Part shown: positions 26,463 through 38,922 of the stretch, piece after piece | How the letters are laid out: every line of letters starts with the position of its first letter | How positions within the stretch are numbered: position 1 is the first letter of the stretch | Source: Candidatus Gillettellia adelgis | GTDB taxonomy: Bacteria > Pseudomonadota > Gammaproteobacteria > Enterobacterales > Enterobacteriaceae | Length of the DNA: 64,000 bases | Direction of reading: 5' to 3' | Assembly: GCA_020541285.1 (NCBI GenBank) | Contig: CP047043.1 | Span: 1,116,001 to 1,180,000, forward strand | Translations under genes and position numbers: made by a program | The notes under the pieces: generated by a model | The model's input: the letters and a program-made list of their open reading frames with translations, nothing else | The model's database searches: none | What the model was told of the DNA's origin: nothing

Positions 26463-27092
26463 TTATGCTTTCACAGCTGGTTGAACGATTAAATTACCCC
26501 CAGTAACACCTGGTACAGCACCTTTAACTAAAAGCAGATGGCGATTAACATCAATACGCACTACATCCAGACTTTGAACAGTTACACGCTCGTTCCCTAG
26601 GTGACCAGCCATTTTTTTCCCTTTAAACACCCTACCTGGGGTTTGGTTCTGACCAATAGAACCTGGAGCGCGATGAGACAAAGAGTTACCATGAGTAGCA
26701 TCTTGAGTATGAAAATTCCAGCGTTTTACAGTACCGGAAAAACCTTTACCTTTAGACACACCAGTAACATCAACTTTTTTAACATTATTAAAGATTGTCA
26801 AACTAATTTCGTCACCTACGGCAACCTCTTGCGCTTTTTCAATGCGGAATTCCCATAGACCTCGACCGGCTTCAACACCAGATTTAGCAAAATGACCTGC
26901 TTCTGGTTTTGTTATACGATTAACTCTTTTTATGCCTGTCGACACCTGAATGGCTCGGTAGCCGTCAGTGTTATAATCTTTAACCTGAGTTACACGGTTT
27001 GCTTCAATTTCAATTACGGTTACTGGGATAGCTACACCATCTGCAGTGAAAATCCGCATCATGCCCACTTTTTTACCAACTAAACCTATCAT
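26463..27092 (-). CDS. rplC: 50S ribosomal protein L3
   Basis: Assembly-initiating protein reaching to the peptidyl-transferase centre. The ATG giving [15 protein letters not shown] yields 209 residues as in E. coli; ten upstream in-frame codons have no homology. The conserved loop with [19 protein letters not shown], including the methylatable glutamine, is present. It follows rpsJ by 33 bases. Confidence 0.97.
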   Translation of the reverse strand: MIGLVGKKVGMMRIFTADGVAIPVTVIEIEANRVTQVKDYNTDGYRAIQVSTGIKRVNRITKPEAGHFAKSGVEAGRGLWEFRIEKAQEVAVGDEISLTIFNNVKKVDVTGVSKGKGFSGTVKRWNFHTQDATHGNSLSHRAPGSIGQNQTPGRVFKGKKMAGHLGNERVTVQSLDVVRIDVNRHLLLVKGAVPGVTGGNLIVQPAVKA

Positions 27093-27125
27093 TATTTCAA
27101 CCCTTTCATCACTCATTGACATTGA

Positions 27126-27581
<456 letters not shown>

Positions 27582-27618
27582 CTAAAATCAGACCTAAGTA
27601 ATTCAGTAAGTTTATAAA

Positions 27619-27646
27619 ATTAAACGGACAGCAAGATAGTAAGCAA
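27619..27646 (-). promoter_or_regulatory. Promoter of the S10 operon
   Basis: Minus-strand TTGCTT (27641-27646) and TTTAAT (27619-27624) are 16 bases apart, about 180 bases before rpsJ. This resembles the arrangement of the E. coli S10 promoter. No experiment supports the start site. Confidence 0.5.
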
Positions 27647-27703
27647 GTTTTTTATAGAAATATACTCCCAATGTATATAATTACTGATCATTGTAGCTTC
27701 TTC

Positions 27704-27722
27704 AAAAAAACGAGTATCCTCG
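27704..27722 (-). terminator. Probable terminator after tuf
   Basis: On the minus strand CGAG-GATA-CTCG is followed by seven T residues, 83 bases after the tuf stop. The stem is only 4 bp, so termination may be partial and allow read-through into the S10 operon. Confidence 0.45.
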
Positions 27723-27804
27723 AAAAAATGTGAACACTTGTATCAGTAAAATAAGTAACCAGCAAAACACCCTCGATTTGAAATAAGAAAAAATTACATG
27801 TCAT

Positions 27805-29016
<1,212 letters not shown>

Positions 29017-29060
29017 TTACCTTGAAAAGAGCACTAGATAAATGTATTACACTTAAAAGT

Positions 29061-31169
29061 TTATTTGCTCCGAGCCTCAATTACAGCTATAGCAACATTA
29101 TTCGGCGCTACTGAATACTGTAGGAATTCCATGGAGTATGAAGCACGACCTTGGGTCTGAGAACGCAAGTCAGTTGCATAGCCAAACATTTCAGATAGCG
29201 GAACCTGAGCGCAAATGGTTTTACCGGTAGTAATATCATCCATACCTTCAATTATACCCCGACGGCGATTCAAGTCACCAATTACGTCCCCCATGTAATC
29301 TTCAGGTGTTTCAATTTCTACTTTCATTATAGGCTCCAAGAGAACAGGATTAGCGTTTTTGAATCCTTTTTTAAACGCAAGGGAAGCAGCTAATTTAAAG
29401 GCTAATTCAGAAGAATCAACATCGTGATAAGAACCATAATGCAGGCGGATATGAATATCAACAACCGGGTATCCCGCTAAAGGCCCAGACTTCATCTGTT
29501 CTTGTATACCTTTATCAATGGCCGGAATAAATTCCTTAGGAATCGTACCACCTACAATATCGTTAATAAATTGGTAACCTAAACCGCCTGGTTCTAGTGG
29601 CATCATGTCAATGACAACGTGCCCATACTGACCACGACCACCAGACTGCTTGACGTGTTTACCTTCAACATCTCGAATAGTTTCACGAATCGTTTCACGA
29701 TAAGCTACTTGAGGCTTACCGACATTCGCTTCAACATTAAATTCACGACGCATACGATCGACCAAGATATCTAAATGCAATTCACCCATACCTGAGATGA
29801 TAGTTTGACCAGATTCTTCATCCGTCCATACGCGAAATGATGGATCTTCTTTTGCTAAACGACCTAACGCAAAACCCATTTTTTCTTGATCAGCTTTTGT
29901 TTTTGGCTCTACTGCTACAGAAATAACAGGCTCAGGAAATTCCATGCGTTCCAAAATGATTACTTTGTTAGGATCACAGAGTGTATCACCGGTAGTGACG
30001 TCTTTCAGACCGATCGCCGCAGCAATATCACCTGCACGTACTTCTTTAATTTCTTCACGTTTATTAGCATGCATCTGAACAATACGACCAAGACGTTCAC
30101 GAATATTTTTTACTGAATTTAATATAGTATCACCAGAGCTAACGATACCAGAGTACACACGAAAAAACGTTAGATTACCTACAAATGGATCGGTAGCAAT
30201 TTTAAATGCTAAGGCAGAAAATGGCTCGTTGTCGTCAGAGTAACGAACAGCTGGTGTGTATTTACTGTCATCTAAAATGCCGTTAATAGCTGAGACATCC
30301 GTTGGTGCTGGCAAGTATTCAATAATTGCATCCAGCATTGCCTGTACACCTTTATTTTTAAATGCAGATCCACAGGTCGTCAAAATGATTTCATTTTTTA
30401 AAACGCGATAACGTAACGCTTTCTTAATTTCTTTTTCAGTCAGTTCTTTACCGCCCAAGTATTTTTCCAACAGTTCTTCTGAAGCTTCAGCTGCAGATTC
30501 GATCAAATTCTGACGCCATTCTTCGGCCAGCGCGTACATATCTGCCGGAATATCTTCATATGTAAAGTTTACACCTTGATCCACATCACTCCAATTAATA
30601 GCTTTCATTTTAAGTAGATCAATAACACCAGTAAATTTTTCTTCTGCACCGATAGCAAGCTGTAATGGCACTGGATGAGCTCTGAGTCGAGATTTTATTT
30701 GCTCAATAACTTTAAAAAAGTTAGCACCTATACGATCCATTTTGTTAATAAATGCAATGCGTGGAACTTTATATTTATTCGCTTGACGCCATACTGTTTC
30801 AGACTGTGGTTGCACGCCACCGACAGCGCAGTAGACCATTACTACGCCATCAAGGATACGCATAGAACGCTCTACTTCAATGGTAAAGTCCACATGCCCT
30901 GGAGTGTCGATGATATTTATGCGATGCGGCTCAAACTGTTTAGCCATACCAGACCAAAAAGCTGTAGTAGCTGCAGAAGTAATAGTAATACCCCGCTCTT
31001 GTTCTTGCTCCATCCAATCCATGGTAGCCGCACCATCATGGACTTCACCTATCTTATGGTTTACACCTGTATAGAATAGAATTCGTTCTGTAGTAGTGGT
31101 TTTACCGGCGTCAATATGAGCGCTAATACCGATATTACGGTATCGCTCAATAGGTATTATGCGGGCCAT
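29061..31169 (-). CDS. fusA: Elongation factor G
   Basis: GTPase driving translocation and, with RRF, ribosome recycling. It is 702 residues (E. coli 704). G-motifs [36 protein letters not shown] and [10 protein letters not shown] are present. The C-terminal domains are intact ([19 protein letters not shown]). Confidence 0.98.
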   Translation of the reverse strand: MARIIPIERYRNIGISAHIDAGKTTTTERILFYTGVNHKIGEVHDGAATMDWMEQEQERGITITSAATTAFWSGMAKQFEPHRINIIDTPGHVDFTIEVERSMRILDGVVMVYCAVGGVQPQSETVWRQANKYKVPRIAFINKMDRIGANFFKVIEQIKSRLRAHPVPLQLAIGAEEKFTGVIDLLKMKAINWSDVDQGVNFTYEDIPADMYALAEEWRQNLIESAAEASEELLEKYLGGKELTEKEIKKALRYRVLKNEIILTTCGSAFKNKGVQAMLDAIIEYLPAPTDVSAINGILDDSKYTPAVRYSDDNEPFSALAFKIATDPFVGNLTFFRVYSGIVSSGDTILNSVKNIRERLGRIVQMHANKREEIKEVRAGDIAAAIGLKDVTTGDTLCDPNKVIILERMEFPEPVISVAVEPKTKADQEKMGFALGRLAKEDPSFRVWTDEESGQTIISGMGELHLDILVDRMRREFNVEANVGKPQVAYRETIRETIRDVEGKHVKQSGGRGQYGHVVIDMMPLEPGGLGYQFINDIVGGTIPKEFIPAIDKGIQEQMKSGPLAGYPVVDIHIRLHYGSYHDVDSSELAFKLAASLAFKKGFKNANPVLLEPIMKVEIETPEDYMGDVIGDLNRRRGIIEGMDDITTGKTICAQVPLSEMFGYATDLRSQTQGRASYSMEFLQYSVAPNNVAIAVIEARSK

Positions 31170-31269
31170 TTAATCCCTCGATTATCGCATGAGACTTTAA
31201 ATTTAGTAAACCAAAGTAGATAGTCACTGTAATCGCTTATTATAGTTAGCATAACCATTATATAATAAT

Positions 31270-31740
31270 TTACCAGCGGTAATGGGCGAACGCTTTATTT
31301 GCTTCAGCTACTCGGTGAACGTCTTCGCGCTTCTTAATAGCAAAACCTTTATGCTCTGCTGCATCAGATAGTTCATTAGCTAATCGTAGCGCCATCGATT
31401 TATCAGCGCGTTTACGAGCAGCATCTACGATCCAACGCATTGCTAGAGCATTACGACGCACAGGTCGAACTTCAATGGGAACCTGATAAGTAGAACCGCC
31501 AACGCGACGCGACTTCACCTCTACTATCGGACAAACATTATTGAGGGCGATATCAAAAGTTTCCAAGTGATCGTTACCAAAACGCTGAGAGAGAGTTTCT
31601 AAAGCAGTGTAGACAATCATTTCAGCAATTGATTTTTTACCATCTACCATTAATATATTGATAAATTTAGCCAATAGCTCAGATCCAAATTTAGGATCTG
31701 GCAGAATTTTACGCTGGCCGATTACACGACGACGTGCCAT
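31270..31740 (-). CDS. rpsG: 30S ribosomal protein S7
   Basis: Head-assembly protein that binds the 3' major domain of 16S rRNA and represses the str operon in E. coli. It is 156 residues, the short form found in many enterobacteria. It contains [20 protein letters not shown] and ends NKAFAHYRW. It lies 88 bases after rpsL. Confidence 0.97.
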   Translation of the reverse strand: MARRRVIGQRKILPDPKFGSELLAKFINILMVDGKKSIAEMIVYTALETLSQRFGNDHLETFDIALNNVCPIVEVKSRRVGGSTYQVPIEVRPVRRNALAMRWIVDAARKRADKSMALRLANELSDAAEHKGFAIKKREDVHRVAEANKAFAHYRW

Positions 31741-31828
31741 GGAAATACTCCATTATTAACTCAAGATATTCTAAAACTTTGCGAATTTATTTTGTAAAAA
31801 TCACAGCGTTTAGTCTTAGTGAAAAATA

Positions 31829-32266
<438 letters not shown>

Positions 32267-32289
32267 TTAACAAAGTACAAAGACAAAGC

Positions 32290-32318
32290 ATTCTATTTCC
32301 GACTTCAAGAAGTGTCAA
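32290..32318 (-). promoter_or_regulatory. Consensus promoter of the str operon
   Basis: Minus-strand TTGACA (32313-32318) and TAGAAT (32290-32295) are exactly 17 bases apart, in the 137-base gap between tusB and rpsL. This is the best promoter match in the window and is well placed to drive rpsL-rpsG-fusA-tuf. Confidence 0.75.
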
Positions 32319-32340
32319 GAAATATACAAAATCACTGTGA

Positions 32341-32628
32341 TTACCACGCCATTTGGTTACGGTGTTTTTCAGTGAGTGTAAGAAAGTCATGATACTTAAT
32401 AACATTAATTGCTTTAGAAAAAAAGGTAACTAATCCTCTAGCCTCAAGATCATCTTGTAGCGCATGCAAAGATATGCGCGTACTTAATAATAATTGCAGA
32501 TACGTGTTACCTTCCAAACCAGACAGAACGCCGTCCTGCAGCAAGAGTAAATCGTCACCTTCTACCATAAAACGCATTAATGCGAATAAATCACATTGAG
32601 CGGGAGATTGGCTAAGAGTATGTAGCAT
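32341..32628 (-). CDS. tusB: Sulfurtransferase complex subunit TusB
   Basis: Part of the TusBCD sulfur relay that feeds MnmA for 2-thiolation of uridine 34 in tRNA. It is 95 residues as in E. coli; the starting MLHTLSQSPA, LLLLQDGVL and ending HRNQMAW match. Its partner enzyme MnmA is encoded at 59498, so the pathway is at least partly retained. It lies 12 bases after tusC. Confidence 0.95.
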   Translation of the reverse strand: MLHTLSQSPAQCDLFALMRFMVEGDDLLLLQDGVLSGLEGNTYLQLLLSTRISLHALQDDLEARGLVTFFSKAINVIKYHDFLTLTEKHRNQMAW

Positions 32629-32640
32629 TAACGTGTCTAA

Positions 32641-33000
32641 TTAAAAAGTTATCACTGTATCATAACTGATGAGTCTTCGATGCAATTCATCTGGTTTGAG
32701 CGCTATAGCATCTAAAACCCACGCTATTCTCTGACTTAATCCTCGCTCCTCTAGCGAAGCTAGACATAAGTAACATTTATTCACATTATATATCGATAAT
32801 AAACCAAACGTGGTAATGTAATTACGCGCTAAAATTTTTTCTGGCTGCTGTCCTGGGAGCAATTGTAATACGCCATCGCTAATAAAAAAAACACCTAGAT
32901 CTTCACTGAGCGCCGAAGTAGCAAGTACAGCATCCAATCCTTCTCTACCACCAGTATTACCATGTGGCCCATGAGTAAAAACAAAAGCAACTCGTTTCAT
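32641..33000 (-). CDS. tusC: Sulfurtransferase complex subunit TusC
   Basis: Subunit of the TusBCD sulfur relay. The ATG giving [15 protein letters not shown] yields 119 residues, the E. coli length; ten upstream in-frame codons are not conserved. [20 protein letters not shown] and [17 protein letters not shown] are typical. It is separated from tusD by 295 bases, whereas these genes are adjacent in E. coli. Confidence 0.95.
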   Translation of the reverse strand: MKRVAFVFTHGPHGNTGGREGLDAVLATSALSEDLGVFFISDGVLQLLPGQQPEKILARNYITTFGLLSIYNVNKCYLCLASLEERGLSQRIAWVLDAIALKPDELHRRLISYDTVITF

Positions 33001-33295
33001 ATATACTTTTATACTATAAGATATAACCAAGCATTTTCGATGTCAGTCAGAGCGCATCCATCATTGCACTTTTTATAAAATATTTTAAGCGCACTAGATA
33101 TTTACTCGTCATGTTTAAAATATCAAAATATCACTGAAACAAATAATAGATCTAGTAATGAATTAAAAATCTTATATTTTCATAAGGTTACTGATGCTCA
33201 ATGATTCAGTATATAAACTAAAATAGCTTTTTAGTAAATGAAAAGCTTAAAAAAACTGACACGTATACAACTTCAGATATGACCCGAGTGTTTAT

Positions 33296-33688
33296 TTAGA
33301 ACTGTACCGTACGATCGCAAGCAAGCAATGCCTTCGCCAATACGCCTAACCCACTTAGTGTAAAACCTACCTGCAAATTATCGATCGGTAACCCCTGCTG
33401 CCGTGCTGTTTGTTTATTTATCACACCGCGACGCAACGCTGCCGAGACACAAACATTAAGCATAATATTATTATGTTGTGCTAATTTTTTCCATGCGCAT
33501 ACTAAATCAAACTCGTCAGACGCAGGTATAATGAGTTGATTAGCATTTAGTGCTCCTTCTCGGTAAAAAAATACAGTGGAAAGTCGATGCCCCTTTTCTA
33601 ACACTGCTAAGGCAAACTGATATGCACTACTGGCTTGTTGAGTACCATAAGCCGGTCCGGTGACTAGTAAACAATAATTTAGAATCAA
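33296..33688 (-). CDS. tusD: Sulfurtransferase complex subunit TusD
   Basis: Catalytic subunit of TusBCD that accepts persulfide sulfur from TusA. From a TTG start it has 130 residues (E. coli 128) with [18 protein letters not shown] and the active cysteine Cys80 in [12 protein letters not shown]. No ATG is available at the conserved position. The frame stays open 29 codons further up to a GTG at 33775, but that extension reads like the tail of the dead upstream gene yheO, so I choose the TTG; an ATT one codon later is another option. Confidence 0.88.
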   Translation of the reverse strand: MILNYCLLVTGPAYGTQQASSAYQFALAVLEKGHRLSTVFFYREGALNANQLIIPASDEFDLVCAWKKLAQHNNIMLNVCVSAALRRGVINKQTARQQGLPIDNLQVGFTLSGLGVLAKALLACDRTVQF

Positions 33689-33689
33689 T

Positions 33690-33880
33690 GAGCGCTTCTT
33701 AGATAGCTCACTATGTAAGACTATCGGGTATATAAATGTCAATGAGATATTTAAAGATATCCGGTAATGAAACACCTGATTAATAATGCGTTTATATCAA
33801 AATACTTTCATAATAAAAACATCATTTGACAATTTCAGCGTTCTTGCTAATATTCAGAGAAATATTGACCGCTGTCAAGG
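33690..33880 (-). pseudogene. yheO: yheO (DNA-binding regulator) C-terminal relic
   Basis: Enterobacteria have yheO directly upstream of tusD. Minus-strand translation in two frames gives VNISLNISKNA, then YESIL, then [14 protein letters not shown]. These align in order with the YheO C-terminal segment VNADRNVSNNA, YEKGIF and INQVADRLNIS. Several stops interrupt it. The last part runs in frame into tusD. Confidence 0.65.
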
Positions 33881-34789
33881 TAAGTTCCTTAAAACTTTTC
33901 CCCAAATCATCAAACGCAAAGCACTTAACTAAAAAACACATCATATATCGAATGGCATAAAGATTGAATGCTCTATGGGAACGTTATACCATAGTATAAT
34001 AATTATTCATAATAATACAAGTGTGTGCTGCGAAGCGAGATAATCAGGCACAATAACTATAACATGTTCCATATCTAGCTTTCCAGATGCAGTCAGCCTT
34101 TTACATATACTACTTATGCAAGACTATAATATCACTATCATACAAGCAGATCTGGATAATTTATTTAACTTTATTAGGGGTTCTCGGATAACGCGAACTT
34201 TTAGACTAAAAAGTCACTTATTAAGACAATTAAGTTTTCTAACTTTGCTATATAAAGTAAATAAAGTATTCATATTATTATACTATATGTAGATAGCCCC
34301 ATTAAACCAGATAACGTTAAAAAATACTAACAAATAAGATGTATGCATGCATTTAACATTAGATCAAAAGGATTAGCTCATGCACAATAATTAAACAGCA
34401 CGATAGATCTACACTATAACGGTGATTATGTGATGCTGGTACCTAAATTATAAGTCTACTCAAATTATCGTAAGATATGTGGTTTCATGTTTAATTTTAT
34501 TAATAACAAACACCAATACATTCAAAAACAGAAAAACATTAGACGTATTAGGCGTCAGCATGAACTTATTTGAAAACTTAGTGGCTATTTTCTATGTTCA
34601 AATTCAAAATTAACCGCATATACCAGGATGAGTGCTCTCGAATATCCAGGATACCAACTTTTACGTTAGTCTAATAATAAGGAGTTATTGTTTATCGCTT
34701 GCAACGTCTCTGTAAATACAGTAGATCTTCAATGTAATAATAAAGTCATAAGTCATACTATTTAAATAAAACATAGATTCTATATTTTA
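33881..34789. other. Decayed DNA between the yheO and tgt relics
   Basis: The two relics belong to different chromosomal neighbourhoods in E. coli, so a rearrangement point must lie here. The available space is too short for both full genes, so parts are deleted. No individual remnant is readable with confidence. Confidence 0.5.
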
Positions 34790-35095
34790 TCAAGACATTA
34801 AAGTTATAATCTATAATACCATCTTCAATACCATCTTCGAAATGTTATGCTTGCAATATTTCGAAAATATAGTCTAGCACCTAACATCTTTCCTACCTAA
34901 GAGTCAAAATTCTACTCTTTTTGAGAATTTTCCAGTACATTAACTATATATCGCCACCCAATTGCATTTGTACACCATATACTTGATATTAAAATATATG
35001 ATAATAACTGCCATAAACATCAAATAGCATGATCATTACTCATTTACTACGACCAACTTTGCTGTACTAGCATAGTAACCAATAGAATAGCGGGC
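34790..35095 (-). pseudogene. tgt: tgt (tRNA-guanine transglycosylase) relic
   Basis: Lies just downstream of queA, where tgt belongs. Minus-strand translation gives LFDVYGSYYHI against Tgt CFMPVGTYGTV, then QLGGDI*L against ATGAQIIL. Further on come RILT against PILT and HFEDGIEDGII against HFRNPINGDPI, all in the right order and spacing. Stops are frequent and the second half cannot be read. Tgt inserts preQ1 into tRNA, the step before QueA, so its loss leaves QueA without its normal substrate unless another copy exists. Confidence 0.65.
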
Positions 35096-35106
35096 TCGCT
35101 GCCGTA

Positions 35107-36204
35107 CTAGAATATTTCATGCAATGGTATTTCTTCTTTATCAACCAATTCTTGCGCTGCCCACGGATTATAGCTAATCAACATCGCATCGCCATAGCTA
35201 AAGAATCGGTATTTCTTAATTACTGCTTTCCGATAAGCCTTCATTGTATTTTTATAGCCCGCAAAAGCTGCTACTAACATAATTAACGTCGATTTAGGTA
35301 AATGGAAATTAGTCACTAGCACATCTACTACTTTATAGTGGTAGCCTGGAGTGATAAAGATACGCGTATAACCAAAAAAAGGTGCAATCAGCTTTGACTG
35401 GCTAACTTGAGCGCCACTTTCTAATGAACGCACTGAAGTAGTGCCTACTGCTACTACGCGTTTGCCTCGTTTCTTACAGTCTAATACCGCATCTACTACA
35501 CCTTGCGGAACTTCTACGTATTCTTCATGCATTACATGTGCCTCCACTGTCTCAACACGAACCGGCTGGAAGGTTCCGGCACCAACATGTAAAGTAACGA
35601 AAGCCATCTGAATTCCTTTCTCACATAACGCTGCTAGCAGTGGTTTATCAAAGTGAAGTCCAGCCGTTGGTGCAGCAACAGCTCCTTGTTTTTCACTGTA
35701 AACTGTTTGATAAAGTTCGCAGTCACTATCTTCATTTGGACGATTAACATACGACGGAAGAGGTATATGACCAATAGCATTGAGAATGCTATATACATTA
35801 CGAATATCATTAAAACGCAATTCAAACAGCATTTCATTGCGTGATAGTATAGTAGCAGTAATTCTTTCATCATCACCCAAGAGAAGTTCAGCGCCCGTCT
35901 TTGGTGCCCTGGAAGCACGAACATGTGCTAATACGCGGTGATTATCAAGTATTCGTTCCACTAGTACTTCTACCTTACCACCACTACTTTTATAACCAAA
36001 AATACGCGCTGGAATTACCCGGGTGTTATTTAACACTAATAAATCACCCGTTTCTAGTCTATCTAATAGATCGCTAAATACACCGTGCGTTATTTTTCCA
36101 CTTAATCCATCCAGCTGTAACAAACGGCAACTACTACGTTTAGACTGAGGGTAACGTGCAATTAGGCAAGGAGATAGTTTAAATGAAAAATCAGCGACAC
36201 GCAT
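35107..36204 (-). CDS. queA: S-adenosylmethionine:tRNA ribosyltransferase-isomerase
   Basis: Adds the ribosyl part of SAM to preQ1 in tRNA, making epoxyqueuosine. The ATG giving [19 protein letters not shown] yields 365 residues (E. coli 356); the frame is open 30 codons further but without homology. Conserved blocks [34 protein letters not shown] and [14 protein letters not shown] are intact. The downstream partner tgt is degraded, which makes the retention of an intact queA surprising. Confidence 0.96.
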   Translation of the reverse strand: MRVADFSFKLSPCLIARYPQSKRSSCRLLQLDGLSGKITHGVFSDLLDRLETGDLLVLNNTRVIPARIFGYKSSGGKVEVLVERILDNHRVLAHVRASRAPKTGAELLLGDDERITATILSRNEMLFELRFNDIRNVYSILNAIGHIPLPSYVNRPNEDSDCELYQTVYSEKQGAVAAPTAGLHFDKPLLAALCEKGIQMAFVTLHVGAGTFQPVRVETVEAHVMHEEYVEVPQGVVDAVLDCKKRGKRVVAVGTTSVRSLESGAQVSQSKLIAPFFGYTRIFITPGYHYKVVDVLVTNFHLPKSTLIMLVAAFAGYKNTMKAYRKAVIKKYRFFSYGDAMLISYNPWAAQELVDKEEIPLHEIF

Positions 36205-36497
36205 AGGGGATAAATACTCCATTATAATACACTTAATTATAATGTAAACTAGTTTGCAGCTATCAGCCATACACAGCCGTAAAACAGCACACATGTATAC
36301 TTAATTAATGTTAGATATCATAAAACATGAAATGCTAATCTCTATATACTTTTCTAAATATTCTACTGCATCTTGCAGTATTGTTAGTGTAGATACAAGT
36401 TATTTTTTTCGAGTATCTGAATGACGGCGCGTTAAAAAATAAACGAAAAAAATTTATCAGTTTTTTATATATAGAATGACAAAATAAAGGAAAAATT

Positions 36498-37703
36498 ATG
36501 TTAAGGGTCGAAATGCTGAGTACTGGTGATGAAGTTTTGCATGGGCAAATTCTTGATACTAATGCCGCTTGGCTTGGAGATTATTTATTCCAGCAAGGTC
36601 TACCAATGAGTAGGCGAGAAACAGTAGGAGATTCGCTTTTTTCGTTAATCGAAACACTAAAAGAACGCAGTCACATTGCTAACATACTTATTGTGAACGG
36701 CGGTTTGGGGCCAACTAGCGATGATCTCAGCGCATCAGCTGCTGCTCATGCTTGTGACGTTGAATTAGTTGAACAAGCCACATGGTTAGCGCATATGTCG
36801 GCCTATTTTTCTGAACTCGGTCGACCTATGACTACCTCTAATCGCAAGCAGGCGCAGATACCAGCTAATGCTGCAATGCTGAGTAACCCCATCGGCACCG
36901 CATGTGGTTTTCGCTTATATTTAAACAAATGCCTGATGTTTTTTACTCCCGGTGTTCCTGCTGAATTTAAAGTGATGGTTAAACAGAAAATCATGCCACA
37001 TTTGCATCAACGTTTTACCTTACCAAAACCACTAATATGTTTACGTTTAACTACCTTTGGTGCCTTTGAAAGCGATCTAGCTACACAGCTTAATAACATC
37101 GTATTGCCTCCAAACGTAGTACTCGGTTATCGTGCGTGCAGCCCAATTATTGAACTAAAACTAACTGGGCCATTAAACCTTCATACTGTAATGATGCTCG
37201 CTTGGGAACAAATAAAAAAGATAGCGGGAGACCATTGTATTTTTGAAGGTACTTCTGGATTACCAACCGTTCTTACTCAGCGTTTACGCACGCAAGGACT
37301 TACGTTGGCTCTGAGTGAACAGTTTAGTGCTGGCTTACTGCACTTACAACTACAACGTGCAGGTGCCCCTCTGGTCGGAGGGGAGGTGTTACCTGAGCAT
37401 TGTGTTGAAACCTTAGACGCTATCCTAGTTCGCGCCCGCTCTTTTGCGGAACTAACCGGTGCACCGCTGGTCTTAGCAGTTAGTGCGATGCACAATAACC
37501 AGATTAGCGTTGCTCTATATACACCATTTAGTTCAATCGGCCAAACCCTGAGTTATCATGGCGTGCATCATAACTTACAGCTTCGGCAGACATCGGTGAC
37601 AATACTAGCACTGGATATGCTCAGGAGATGGCTGGATGGAAGCCAACCGTGCTGCACACATAGTTGGCTAAAGATTATTAAAACTATTAAAGAGAGCAAC
37701 TAG
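36498..37703 (+). CDS. yfaY: CinA-like protein YfaY
   Basis: 401 residues, close to E. coli YfaY (400). The N-terminal molybdopterin-binding-like domain is recognisable by LSTGDEVLHGQILDTNAAWL and NGGLGPTSDDLSA, with FFTPGVPAEFKVMV further on. The C-terminal part corresponds to the CinA domain but in YfaY-type proteins lacks a clear NMN deamidase site, so the biochemical role is uncertain. An AAAGGAAAAA ribosome-binding site precedes the ATG. It stands alone and is divergent from queA. It is a rare gene to survive in a reduced genome. Confidence 0.93.
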   Translation: MLRVEMLSTGDEVLHGQILDTNAAWLGDYLFQQGLPMSRRETVGDSLFSLIETLKERSHIANILIVNGGLGPTSDDLSASAAAHACDVELVEQATWLAHMSAYFSELGRPMTTSNRKQAQIPANAAMLSNPIGTACGFRLYLNKCLMFFTPGVPAEFKVMVKQKIMPHLHQRFTLPKPLICLRLTTFGAFESDLATQLNNIVLPPNVVLGYRACSPIIELKLTGPLNLHTVMMLAWEQIKKIAGDHCIFEGTSGLPTVLTQRLRTQGLTLALSEQFSAGLLHLQLQRAGAPLVGGEVLPEHCVETLDAILVRARSFAELTGAPLVLAVSAMHNNQISVALYTPFSSIGQTLSYHGVHHNLQLRQTSVTILALDMLRRWLDGSQPCCTHSWLKIIKTIKESN

Positions 37704-38658
37704 AATTAATAATGGTTATAATGTAAACATTATTTATAAGTGATAAATTCCATGACGTTAGCTGATACACGTAATGCGCTAGTCATGGATTTATTTGTAT
37801 CCTATCTAACACAAACAGTTTTTAGCTTTATATAATTTAATTAATAAAGGCGATTTATCAATTTTAGGGATAACAGAAAAAATGAGATAGTCAATATCAA
37901 TTGATGTACGTCTACTTTAGATTGTAGACTAAGTGTTAAAGATAACGTTTATTGAACCTTAAAACATTTACATCAATAAAGTGGCAAATAGCGAAAAACT
38001 TGATGCTTATTATAGTTTGTATTATAACACACGCTATGATCTCATCAGACATTGCCAACATAAACACTAAATATTAAATATACTGAGAGAACTGCTGCAT
38101 ATATAACGAAATAAAATAATGCATGCTCATCGCAGCACTTTGAACGTTATTCTTATAATCATAAACAAACAAATACAGCTCAACTACATAAAGTTCTGAT
38201 CTAAAATTCTCATAACATTATGATATTAATAGTATGTAGCGCTTACAAATTAAGAAGACAATCTTTTCAACTACTTTATCTATCGATGATCATGGCTTAC
38301 ATACATTACAATTTTAGTGTTTATTTTATAAACTTTAATTGGCTATACTCATAATAATTTCTACATATTCTTAGTGTTTATCTAAGCACTTATCCGGTAA
38401 TTTTTAGATTATTTAATCTAGTCTAACTATGAAGAGTCAGAACAGTCCAAAGTAACTATACATCATAAACTATACAGCATATCAAATAATAAACTCTATA
38501 CGTATATAAAATGATAAACTTTATTTAAATAATACAACGAGTGAAATACTTTCAGGTAACAAATTCTAAAATAATTACTCAAGGTTTACACTGTATTGCC
38601 TCACTAACACTTGAAAATCGCAAGATATCACTCTGTATGTTACAAGTTTTTATATTCA
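37704..38658. other. Spacer between convergent yfaY and yfaE
   Basis: AT-rich, stop-rich in all frames; I recognise no gene or relic here. Confidence 0.6.
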
Positions 38659-38913
38659 TCAGATACCCAATTCAATATTCGTTGTCAACATGCAACAACA
38701 AGGTAAAATCTCACCATCGTTTATTAACGCCAAAGGTGACTGATAATAGGCCACATCTCCTTTAACTAGCTTAAGCCTGCAAATACCACAGTAACCCGAT
38801 CGACACTGGTACTCCACCTTAATCCAGTGCAGCTCTAGTATTTCAAGAAGATAACTTGCACTGTTTTGGCATGTGAAATACTGACCAGTAGTTTGCAGTT
38901 TTATAGTAAACAT
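38659..38913 (-). CDS. yfaE: 2Fe-2S ferredoxin YfaE
   Basis: Small ferredoxin that supplies electrons to rebuild the diiron-tyrosyl cofactor of NrdB. It is 84 residues as in E. coli. The cluster cysteines Cys37, Cys42 and Cys45 (EYQCRSGYCGIC) and the CCC at 72-74 are present. It lies nine bases after nrdB, so it is cotranscribed with the reductase it maintains. Confidence 0.95.
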   Translation of the reverse strand: MFTIKLQTTGQYFTCQNSASYLLEILELHWIKVEYQCRSGYCGICRLKLVKGDVAYYQSPLALINDGEILPCCCMLTTNIELGI

Positions 38914-38922
38914 TATCGTCCT

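Noticed and set aside
33826-33853. Plus-strand TTGACA-16-TAATAT promoter match
   Set aside because: No plus-strand gene follows, and the bases belong to the minus-strand yheO relic.
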